From: Chloroflexota bacterium
GTDB lineage: Bacteria; Chloroflexota; Anaerolineae; Promineifilales; Promineifilaceae
Length of the DNA: 6,273 bases
Assembly: GCA_963169155.1 (NCBI GenBank)
Contig: CAUJGI010000381.1
Location: 1 to 6,273 of the forward strand
Reading direction: 5' to 3'
Each line of letters opens with the position of its first letter. Within the stretch, counting starts at the first letter, position 1. Made by a program: the position numbers and the translations under genes. This document shows, piece after piece, positions 1 through 5,166 of the stretch. A model generated the notes under the pieces. It searched no databases. It had not been told where the DNA came from and saw only the letters and a list, made by a program, of their open reading frames with translations.

Positions 1-83
1 TGCTCACCGTGCTCAACCAAAGCCTAGCCACCTTGCAACAGTCCGGCCAGCTTAACCAAATCGAAGCCAAATGGCTAGAATGA
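1..83 (+). CDS. C-terminal end of a probable ABC transporter substrate-binding protein (5' partial)
   Basis: Only the last 26 codons and the TGA stop are in the window, read in the frame that starts at base 3; the other two + frames contain stops. The peptide reads LTVLNQSLATLQQSGQLNQ followed by IEAKWLE. The pattern of a Leu/Asn/Gln helix, a short Ser-Gly turn, then 'I..KWL' at the very end is the usual ending of family 3 (polar amino acid type) extracellular solute-binding proteins, in which the last helix packs on lobe 1. Such proteins bind an amino acid or similar small solute outside the membrane and deliver it to an ABC permease. The fragment is too short to name a substrate, and a different periplasmic-binding-like protein, including a two-component sensor domain, cannot be excluded. 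Confidence 0.55.
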   Translation, partial: LTVLNQSLATLQQSGQLNQIEAKWLE

Positions 84-132
84 TGACATAATTTGCCTAG
101 ATTATACTTCGACAAATGCAGAGGATAATTAA

Positions 133-531
133 GTGCCCAGACTTTCTCAAGATCAGGTTTTAAGATACCAGAAAGGCAGACAATCTCAAACAACTGTCCG
201 GCGTCACTACATCAAATGGAGAATGCAGCAAAATCCTCCTATCCCTCTAAGATGTGACAATCCCAATTGCATTTTTCATAAAGAACCACTAATTTGGAAT
301 GGTAAAGAGCTAAAGCTAATTCTTGATCACAAAAATGGTGTGAGTGGAGATAACCGCCCTGCAAACCTTCAGTTACTTTGTCCGAACTGCAACTCACAAC
401 AGTCTACCCACGGAGGTAGCAATAAGGGAAAAGTGGAACAAAGCGAAGGTGGATTTGCCATCAGAATGGAAGACGGCAAAAAAGCATATACACTACCTGC
501 TGAAACAGGGAATTTTAAGCTTCAAAGTTAA
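133..531 (+). CDS. Small HNH nuclease-like protein
   Basis: This 132-residue protein has an HNH/zinc-finger nuclease core. Cys41 and Cys46 (CDNPNC) with Cys83 and Cys86 (CPNC) form a likely structural zinc site. Asp65-His66 (LILDHKNG), Asn78 (PANLQLL) and His93 (STHGG) match the metal and catalytic positions of the family, which cuts DNA using one divalent metal. The start is GTG at 133: an in-frame TAA lies directly before it (130-132), and GAGG at 121-124 is an 8-nt-spaced ribosome site. The next Met (residue 31) would remove the N-terminal basic helix (RYQKGRQ...RRHYIKWR), a possible DNA-contact region. No separate recognition domain, methylase or toxin partner is visible nearby. Base use differs from the rest of the window: bases 181-360 are 40% G+C (72 of 180), and AGA is a common Arg codon, suggesting transfer. 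TATACT at 103-108 resembles a -10 box but has no good -35. Target and biological role are unknown. Confidence 0.85.
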   Translation: MPRLSQDQVLRYQKGRQSQTTVRRHYIKWRMQQNPPIPLRCDNPNCIFHKEPLIWNGKELKLILDHKNGVSGDNRPANLQLLCPNCNSQQSTHGGSNKGKVEQSEGGFAIRMEDGKKAYTLPAETGNFKLQS

Positions 532-545
532 CTTTGAGCCAACTT

Positions 546-648
546 CTCGTTCCCACGCTCTGCGTGGGAATGCCGGGCGCAGCGCTCCGCGCTGCATATG
601 AGACGCAGGAGCGTCTCAATCTTCATTCCACGCCGAGCGTGGAACGAG
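546..648. repeat. Compound four-hairpin palindromic element (REP/MITE-like)
   Basis: Four perfect short hairpins follow one another. Arms 550-558 and 562-570 (TTCCCACGC/GCGTGGGAA, 9 bp) have a 3-nt loop. Arms 579-585 and 589-595 (7 bp) have a 3-nt loop. Arms 599-606 and 611-618 (TGAGACGC/GCGTCTCA, 8 bp) have a 4-nt loop. Arms 626-633 and 637-644 (TTCCACGC/GCGTGGAA, 8 bp) have a 3-nt loop. The whole is bounded by an inverted 8-mer, CTCGTTCC at 546-553 and GGAACGAG at 641-648, so the first and fourth hairpins are inverted copies of one unit. This is the architecture of repetitive extragenic palindrome clusters or a small non-autonomous element. No transposase is encoded here and no clean target duplication is seen. 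Confidence 0.75.
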
Positions 649-668
649 CAACGAAAAGTCTTACAATC

Positions 669-743
669 TGTCATTCCCGCCCGCGCAGGCGGGAATCCAC
701 GTAGGCAAATAGAAGATGGATACCCGCATTCGCGGGTATGACA
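669..743. repeat. Pair of inverted REP-like units (BIME-like)
   Basis: The first unit has arms ATTCCCGCC (673-681) and GGCGGGAAT (688-696). The second has arms ATACCCGC (720-727) and GCGGGTAT (732-739). Read on the opposite strand, the second unit follows the same consensus as the first, TGTCAT-CCCGC-loop-GCGGG-ATCCA, so the two are head-to-tail inverted, with outer ends TGTCAT (669-674) and ATGACA (738-743). Paired inverted units of this kind resemble the REP/BIME elements of other bacteria. The right end is only 31 bp before the preferred start of the DUF2207 gene and would form a hairpin in its leader. Confidence 0.75.
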
Positions 744-774
744 CTTGATTATGATGAAAATATTGAAGGGGCAA

Positions 775-2679
775 ATGCGAAAAATCTACAGGTTCCTACC
801 CAAAAAGAATTTTCTAACAGCAAGTTTATTCTTATTCGTGGCACTGCTGGTTACTTTATTCAATCCCGGCTCGGCCGCGGCGCAAACCAAGTCGTTTTAC
901 TGGGAGCGGTTTGATGTGGACATCACCCTGCTGGAAAACGGCGACATGCAGATTGTCGAGACGCAGGTGCTCAACTTCTCCGGCGCGCCATTTACCTTTG
1001 GCTACGGCACCATCCTCACCGGCAGCACGGGCAACAACGACAGCATCACCAACCTCGAACTGCGCGAAGGCGACTTGATCTACAAAGAGTCCAGCAGCAA
1101 CACGCCCGGCACGTTTGAAGTCAGCCGCTCCAGCAGCGAAGTGCGCATCGACTGGTACTTTGAACCGGCACTGGGGCAGCACACCTACACCTTCAGCTAC
1201 ACGGTGGAGGGCGGCGTCATCGTGGGCACGCTGGACGAGGGCAGCGGCGACCAGATTTTCTGGAAGGCGATCCCGTCGGACCATCCGGGGCGTATTCAGA
1301 ACAGCACGGTCACCATTCGCCTGCCGGAGGGCGTGGAGCCGCAGCGCTACACCGACGACGGCACCTATCTGGTGGAAGGGCTGGCGGCAGGCAGAGCCAA
1401 TCTGGTAGAGACTGAGGTGAGTGGCAACGGCCGTATCATCACCTACACCCTGCTCGAACCGCTTCTGCCTGGCCACGCGCTGGAAGTGCGCGTGCAGTTC
1501 CCCCACGGCCTGCTGGACATCCCCACCCCCAGCTGGCAGGCGCGGCAGCAAAACGCCGACGTCTACGGCCTGATTGGCCTGGTGCTGTCTGGCCTGCTGT
1601 TTATCGGCGGCCCGCTGACGATTGTGGCCCTGTGGTACACCCGTGGCCGCGACCCAGAAACGGGCCTCGTCGTGCCGGAGTACCTGCCCGAACCGCCGTC
1701 GAATCTGCGCCCGGCGGTGGTCGGCACGCTGGTGGATGAGAAGGCCGACATGCGTGACATCATCTCCACCCTGGTGGATCTGGCGCAGCGCGGCTACCTC
1801 AGCATCAGCGAAAACAAGGCGAATAACCACGTTTTTACCCTGGAAAATTCAGCGACGGCGGGATTACGGCCGTATGAAGCCCAGTTCATCAGAGACGTGT
1901 TCGGCAGCAAAACCGAGCGCCCGCTGTCTGAGCTGCGCTACAAATTTGCCAACAAGCTGCCCAAACTGCGTACCATGCTCTACGACGAGCTCATCAGCGA
2001 AGGGCTGGTAGACCGCTCCCCCGACAAAGTGCGCACCACCTATGCCGTGGTTGCGGCCATGATTCTGGTTGGGGCCGTGATTGCCTTTATTGCCCTGGTG
2101 GCGATACTGCCCGAAGAGGCGGCCTACGTGGGCTTCTGTGGCGCGGCGGCACTGGGCATCACCGCGCTGTTTGCCGGGGTGATGGGCCGTTTTATGCCCA
2201 ACAAAACCGCCAAAGGCGCCGAAGAAAAAGCGAAGTGGGACGCCTTCCGCAACTACCTACAAAACATTGAAGCGTATCAGAATATGGACGAGGCGGGCGG
2301 GCTGTTTGAGAAGTATCTGCCCTACGCCACGGCCTTTGGCCTGGATCGCACCTGGATTCGCAAATTCTCCGGCGTGCCCAACACACCTGTGCCACCCTGG
2401 TATTATCCATACGGCTACGGCCGTCCCATTTACCACGGCGGCAGCAGACCCACTGGCGGTGGCACCGGCACCACCCCCTCCCTGCCCAGCCTCGATTCGG
2501 CCGCAGGCAGCATGGCGGGTGGGCTGGAATCAATGTCCGCCGGGCTGACGCGGATGCTCAACAGCACCGCCTCGACGATGCGCAGTACGCCGCCCAGCAC
2601 CAGCAGCAGCTCTGGCGGCTTCAGCGGCGGTTTTAGCGGCGGCAGCTCCGGCGGCGGTGGCAGCCGGGGGTTTGGTTAA
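775..2679 (+). CDS. DUF2207 family membrane protein with Gly/Ser-rich tail
   Basis: This is a 634-residue exported membrane protein. From the Met at 775, residues 1-37 form a signal peptide: basic MRKIYRFLPKK, then a hydrophobic stretch, then a likely cut after AAAQ. Residues about 40-245 are the extracytoplasmic beta-rich DUF2207 domain. A membrane segment lies at about 264-288 (GLIGLVLSGLLFIGG..), followed by a cytoplasmic winged-helix-like part at about 305-415 (VGTLVDEKADMRDIISTLVD LAQRGYL). Two more membrane segments lie at about 423-443 and 450-472. The C-terminus is Pro/Tyr/Gly-rich and ends in GGFSGGFSGGSSGGGGSRGFG, the Gly tail typical of this family. The biochemical role of the family is not known. 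In-frame starts also exist at 745 (TTG), 751 and 754, but their ribosome sites would fall in the 720-739 hairpin. Met 775 has AAGGGG just upstream and gives a normal-length signal peptide. A shared membrane-stress function with the genes downstream is inference. Confidence 0.88.
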   Translation: MRKIYRFLPKKNFLTASLFLFVALLVTLFNPGSAAAQTKSFYWERFDVDITLLENGDMQIVETQVLNFSGAPFTFGYGTILTGSTGNNDSITNLELREGDLIYKESSSNTPGTFEVSRSSSEVRIDWYFEPALGQHTYTFSYTVEGGVIVGTLDEGSGDQIFWKAIPSDHPGRIQNSTVTIRLPEGVEPQRYTDDGTYLVEGLAAGRANLVETEVSGNGRIITYTLLEPLLPGHALEVRVQFPHGLLDIPTPSWQARQQNADVYGLIGLVLSGLLFIGGPLTIVALWYTRGRDPETGLVVPEYLPEPPSNLRPAVVGTLVDEKADMRDIISTLVDLAQRGYLSISENKANNHVFTLENSATAGLRPYEAQFIRDVFGSKTERPLSELRYKFANKLPKLRTMLYDELISEGLVDRSPDKVRTTYAVVAAMILVGAVIAFIALVAILPEEAAYVGFCGAAALGITALFAGVMGRFMPNKTAKGAEEKAKWDAFRNYLQNIEAYQNMDEAGGLFEKYLPYATAFGLDRTWIRKFSGVPNTPVPPWYYPYGYGRPIYHGGSRPTGGGTGTTPSLPSLDSAAGSMAGGLESMSAGLTRMLNSTASTMRSTPPSTSSSSGGFSGGFSGGSSGGGGSRGFG

Positions 2680-2684
2680 GCAAC

Positions 2685-2716
2685 GATTGGGCCAATTTTT
2701 AACAATTGGCCCAATC
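2685..2716. repeat. Perfect 13-bp inverted repeat in the gap after the DUF2207 gene
   Basis: Arms at 2685-2697 (GATTGGGCCAATT) and 2704-2716 (AATTGGCCCAATC) pair perfectly around a 6-nt loop, 5 bp after the DUF2207 stop codon. No T-run follows the stem on either strand, so it is not a standard intrinsic terminator. It could stabilise the upstream mRNA end, attenuate transcription into the next gene, or be one copy of a dispersed repeat. The left half-arm is itself nearly palindromic (TTGGGCCAA). Confidence 0.7.
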
Positions 2717-2737
2717 TAATTCAAAAACGGAAAAGTT

Positions 2738-3256
2738 ATGGGCAAAACACTTGGACTTATTCTCATCGCTGGCGGCGTTATCGTTGGCGTTATCGTAACG
2801 GTGTTGATGGTTGTGTACCGCGGCGAAGGGCGGTTAAGCGCGGGCGGCATGGCCTTGGGCATCACGCTGGGCTTTCTGGTGCTGGTGCTGCCGCAGCTGG
2901 GCTTTGGCGCTTTTCTGCTGTGGAAAGGGGGGCAGGATGCGGCCGTTTCTGCCAAAGCCCAAGAACAACGCCAGCTGCTCGACATGGTAAAAACGCGCGG
3001 CCAGATTGCCATCAGTGACCTGGTAATTGAACTGAACAGCAACCGCGAAGCCGTACAGAATATGCTGTACCAACTCGTGGGCATGGGCTTGTTTTCTGGC
3101 TATGTAAACTGGGAAGAAGGTATGTTATACTCTCGCCAGGCCAAAGAGCTGCACCAGCTAAACAAGTGCGAGCACTGCGGCGGCGAACTGGAACTGGCCG
3201 GAAAGGGCGTGATTCGCTGTCCCTTCTGCGGCACGGAATATTTCTTAGAACGGTGA
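2738..3256 (+). CDS. Small two-TM membrane protein with C-terminal zinc ribbon
   Basis: This is a 172-residue protein of no named family. Residues about 4-27 and 39-62 are strongly hydrophobic and should form a membrane hairpin; there is no cleavable signal. Residues about 70-138 are soluble and helical, and look like a winged-helix fold (QLLDMVKTRGQIAISDLVIE, NREAVQNMLYQLVGMGLFSG). The C-terminus is a zinc ribbon with ligands Cys144, Cys147, Cys161 and Cys164 (CEHCGG..., CPFCGTEY). The winged-helix part plus zinc ribbon should face the cytoplasm, where they could bind a partner or a nucleic acid. ATG at 2738 is the only good start near the previous gene; its ribosome site is weak (GGAAAAG). 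The order, 58 bp after a membrane protein and upstream of an SPFH gene, recalls the zinc-ribbon membrane partner YdjG in the Bacillus PspA-YdjGHI locus, but orthology cannot be shown from this sequence alone. Confidence 0.85.
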   Translation: MGKTLGLILIAGGVIVGVIVTVLMVVYRGEGRLSAGGMALGITLGFLVLVLPQLGFGAFLLWKGGQDAAVSAKAQEQRQLLDMVKTRGQIAISDLVIELNSNREAVQNMLYQLVGMGLFSGYVNWEEGMLYSRQAKELHQLNKCEHCGGELELAGKGVIRCPFCGTEYFLER

Positions 3257-3327
3257 CAGTCACTTCAAAAAACTGTTTCACCCATTTTTCGTAATAAGTG
3301 ACTGTAACCCGAACAGTTACGTGAAAC
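3253..3327. repeat. Nested inverted repeats overlapping the upstream stop codon
   Basis: The main stem is ACAGTCACTT (3256-3265) with AAGTGACTGT (3296-3305), 10 bp perfect. Overlapping alternatives are AACTGTT (3271-3277) with AACAGTT (3312-3318), GTTTCAC (3275-3281) with GTGAAAC (3321-3327), and GTAAC (3304-3308) with GTTAC (3316-3320). GTGACAGTCAC at 3253-3263 is itself a palindrome and contains the TGA stop of the zinc-ribbon gene. The alternative pairings cross each other, so only some can form at once. The element ends 9 bp before the ribosome site of the next gene. It may be a dispersed repeat or a leader structure; no T-run supports a terminator. Confidence 0.6.
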
Positions 3328-3350
3328 TTTGTAAAGAGAGGCGACCCAAT

Positions 3351-3926
3351 ATGAAAGAACAAATTTCCGATCTATTTAACAAAATCCAGGGCGAATCCAC
3401 CGGACTGGGCAACTTGCTGAGCAAGATTCCCGGGTTGGATGGATACATGGAACGCAGCCGCCGTCGGGAAGCCGATCAACTGCTGCGCAAGACCATCGCC
3501 GACCGGTTAGAGAGCACCCGCCTGCAGTTTGGCAGCATCAGCGAGGAATTGAGCCGGGACATCATCAAGGCGATTGACCATGCCGAACCGATGGGCCGGG
3601 TGGATACCCGCCTGATGGGTCTGATTGGCAAAGTAAAGGATGCGCCCCAAGGTTACGCTGGTTTCTTCGATGCCATCAAAGTGAAGGAAGAAGATCTGGC
3701 GCGAATTTACGCCTTCGATGAAACCATGCTGAACCATGCCGACCAGATTGCGGCGAGTACGGCCGTTCTCGAAAAAGCAGTCATGGATGATGGCGACATT
3801 GCCGGGGCGATCCGCGCTCTGGACAGCGAGGTCAAAGAAGCCAACACCACCTTCGACGGCCGTGACGAGGTCATCAAAGGCATCGGCGATCCCGCCGCCA
3901 CCGACGAACTCAAAAGCGACTTCTAA
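3351..3926 (+). CDS. Soluble helical protein of unknown family
   Basis: This 191-residue protein has no signal peptide, membrane segment or cysteine. It is predicted to be almost entirely helical, rich in charged residues, and acidic towards the end. Residues 26-50 contain the most distinctive stretch, IPGLDGYMERSRRREADQLL followed by RKTIADRL: an IPG-x2-GY turn leading into a basic amphipathic helix. Longer helices run at about 51-78, 83-97 and 110-165, and could form a coiled-coil bundle. The start is ATG at 3351, with GAGAGG at 3336-3341 as ribosome site; the frame is open back to GTG 3321, but that codon lies in the repeat and lacks a ribosome site. It sits between the zinc-ribbon membrane protein and the SPFH gene. 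By position it could be a peripheral membrane or scaffold partner comparable to PspA in other SPFH loci, but no PspA signature is recognised and the function is unknown. Confidence 0.82.
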   Translation: MKEQISDLFNKIQGESTGLGNLLSKIPGLDGYMERSRRREADQLLRKTIADRLESTRLQFGSISEELSRDIIKAIDHAEPMGRVDTRLMGLIGKVKDAPQGYAGFFDAIKVKEEDLARIYAFDETMLNHADQIAASTAVLEKAVMDDGDIAGAIRALDSEVKEANTTFDGRDEVIKGIGDPAATDELKSDF

Positions 3927-3940
3927 ATCAAGTAATGAAA

Positions 3941-4012
3941 CCGCAGATTACACAGATTAACGCAGATTAACTTTTGCACATGCCTAATCTGCGTAATCTG
4001 CGAATTCTGTGG
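3941..4012. repeat. Inverted cluster of 9-10 bp CGCAGATTA units
   Basis: The left side holds three near-identical units in a row: CGCAGATTA (3942-3950), CACAGATTAA (3951-3960) and CGCAGATTAA (3961-3970). The right side holds the reverse complements: TAATCTGCG (3985-3993), TAATCTGCG (3994-4002) and the degenerate AATTCTGTGG (4003-4012). A 15-nt spacer lies between the innermost arms. The unit spacing of 9-10 bp is close to one DNA turn. It fills most of the 110-bp gap before the SPFH gene, ending 10 bp before that gene's ribosome site. It may be a dispersed repeat, a multi-site operator or a long hairpin. Confidence 0.7.
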
Positions 4013-4036
4013 ATTTATCATTAAGGAGATTGACTC

Positions 4037-5095
4037 ATGGCAAAAGTGTTTGATCGCGTAGCAATTGATTCCTGGCTAACAGACGAAGTTGTGCGGAAGT
4101 TCCCGCCCGGAGGTCTGGGCGATATCAAGTTGGGCTCCCCCTGTATTGTGAATCCTGGAGAAACGGCCGTCTTCGTGCGCGGCGGTGAAGCAATGGGCAC
4201 CTTTGAACCGGGCACCCACATCCTCACCACCGCCAACATCCCCTTCCTCACCGATTTGCTGGAACGGGGCCTCTTTGGCGGTAAAAATGTCTTCACCGCC
4301 GACGTTTACTATGTCAAAACCACCGACCAGACGATGAAGTGGGGCACCACCCAGCCCATCATCATTGAGCACCTCAGCCGCTCCCCAGGGGCCAGCGCCA
4401 TCGTAGGCAACGGCACCTACGTGGTGCGCGTCAAAGAGCCGTGGCGCTTCCTCAACGCCATGGACGCCTTCCGCGAAAGTGTGCGCCAGACCCAGCTCAA
4501 AGACCGCCTCGACCCCAAACTGGCGATCATGATGCAAGACAAGATGAGTGAGCTGGCCATCGCCAAAAATCTCGGCCCGGCCCAGTTGCAATCCTTCTCG
4601 CAAGACCTCAACGAGCTCCTCATTGGCTTGCTCCAGGCTGAATTCGACGCCCTGGGCATGGTGCTGGTTGACTTCAACATCCGTATGGGGCTGCATCCGA
4701 AATCGCTGGAAGTGGTCACCAACATGGGCTACGGCACCAGCTACACCCAAAAGCAGCAGGCCGACGCGTTTGTGGCTGCCGCCAACAATCCATCCGGGGG
4801 CAGCATGGGCGAAATTGGCTTTGGCGCAATGGGTATGGCCGCCATGCAAAATCTGCAAAACCAGCAGGGGCAGGGGCAGCAGCAGCCACAGCAAACCCAG
4901 GCAGCGCCCGCCGCTGGCTCTGGCAGCACGGCCGCTACGCCCGACGTGATGACGCCGCAGCAAGCCGCCGAGATTTTGCAGGTTTCCTATGAAGATGTGC
5001 TGGCTGCTATCGAAGCGGGTGACTTAAAAGCGCGTAAGATTGGCAATGCCTACCGCATTAGCAAAGCCAACCTGGATGAGTTCCTGGCCGGTTAG
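4037..5095 (+). CDS. SPFH domain protein (YdjI/virion core-like) with C-terminal HTH_17 domain
   Basis: This is a 352-residue protein. Residues about 25-235 form an SPFH (stomatin/prohibitin-like) domain of the YdjI type, recognisable from PGETAVFVRGGEAMGTFEPG, TADVYYVKTTDQTMKWGT, VVRVKEPWRFL and the late LGMVLVDFNIRMG strand. These proteins form oligomers at the membrane and need partner proteins to anchor. There is no N-terminal membrane segment. Residues about 235-250 (YTQKQQADAFVAAANN) are a short helix, and 271-303 are a low-complexity Gln/Ala/Gly linker. Residues 304-352 (VMTPQQAAEILQVSYEDVLA AIEAGDLKARKIGNAYRISK, then ANLDEFLAG) are a clear excisionase-type helix-turn-helix with its wing. 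Relatives usually end in a zinc ribbon or GYF-like domain instead. The start is secure: AAGGAG at 4023-4028, 8 nt before the ATG. It is the last gene of the + strand block. The family and C-terminal domain calls are firm; DNA binding is not shown, and the fold may instead bind a protein. Confidence 0.9.
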   Translation: MAKVFDRVAIDSWLTDEVVRKFPPGGLGDIKLGSPCIVNPGETAVFVRGGEAMGTFEPGTHILTTANIPFLTDLLERGLFGGKNVFTADVYYVKTTDQTMKWGTTQPIIIEHLSRSPGASAIVGNGTYVVRVKEPWRFLNAMDAFRESVRQTQLKDRLDPKLAIMMQDKMSELAIAKNLGPAQLQSFSQDLNELLIGLLQAEFDALGMVLVDFNIRMGLHPKSLEVVTNMGYGTSYTQKQQADAFVAAANNPSGGSMGEIGFGAMGMAAMQNLQNQQGQGQQQPQQTQAAPAAGSGSTAATPDVMTPQQAAEILQVSYEDVLAAIEAGDLKARKIGNAYRISKANLDEFLAG

Positions 5096-5100
5096 CTTTT

Positions 5101-5161
5101 AGACCTGACAGGTTTACGGACCTACTTGCTCGTAGAGTAGCGTAGAAAACCTGTCAGGTCT
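5101..5161. terminator. Likely bidirectional terminator hairpin between convergent genes
   Basis: A perfect 15-bp inverted repeat, AGACCTGACAGGTTT (5101-5115) and AAACCTGTCAGGTCT (5147-5161), encloses a 31-nt centre. The centre can pair further: TACG 5115-5118 with CGTA 5141-5144, sharing one base with the arm, and CTAC 5122-5125 with GTAG 5137-5140. It starts 5 bp after the SPFH stop and ends 5 bp before the stop codon of the - strand gene, exactly where a shared terminator is expected. On the + strand the stem runs into TTTCC; on the - strand it runs into AAAAGC. The U-tract is therefore weak on + and absent on -. ACCTGACAGGT-type palindromes also look like a dispersed repeat, so both roles are possible. 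Confidence 0.6.
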
Positions 5162-5166
5162 TTCCA

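Noticed and set aside
540..652. CAAC on both sides of the 546-648 element as a target-site duplication
   Set aside because: The left copy (540-543) is two bases away from the element end and the right copy (649-652) abuts it; a 4-bp match with unequal spacing is not convincing.
856..1830. Long open frame on the - strand opposite the DUF2207 gene
   Set aside because: It is a composition-driven antisense frame in GC-rich coding DNA: no recognisable domain, His/Arg/Ala-rich product, no ribosome site, and full overlap with a well-supported gene.
2685..2716. Intrinsic terminator
   Set aside because: The stem is strong, but no run of T follows on either strand, so it is listed as an inverted repeat only.
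3321..3350. Upstream GTG start (3321) for the helical protein
   Set aside because: It lies inside the inverted repeat and has no ribosome site, whereas ATG 3351 has GAGAGG nine bases upstream.
3941..4012. CRISPR-like array
   Set aside because: The units are 9-10 bp, adjacent without unique spacers and in inverted orientation, which does not fit CRISPR.
4076..4963. Long open frame on the - strand opposite the SPFH gene
   Set aside because: Its product is low-complexity and Gly/Val/His-rich without motifs, and it mirrors the codon bias of the SPFH gene on the other strand.
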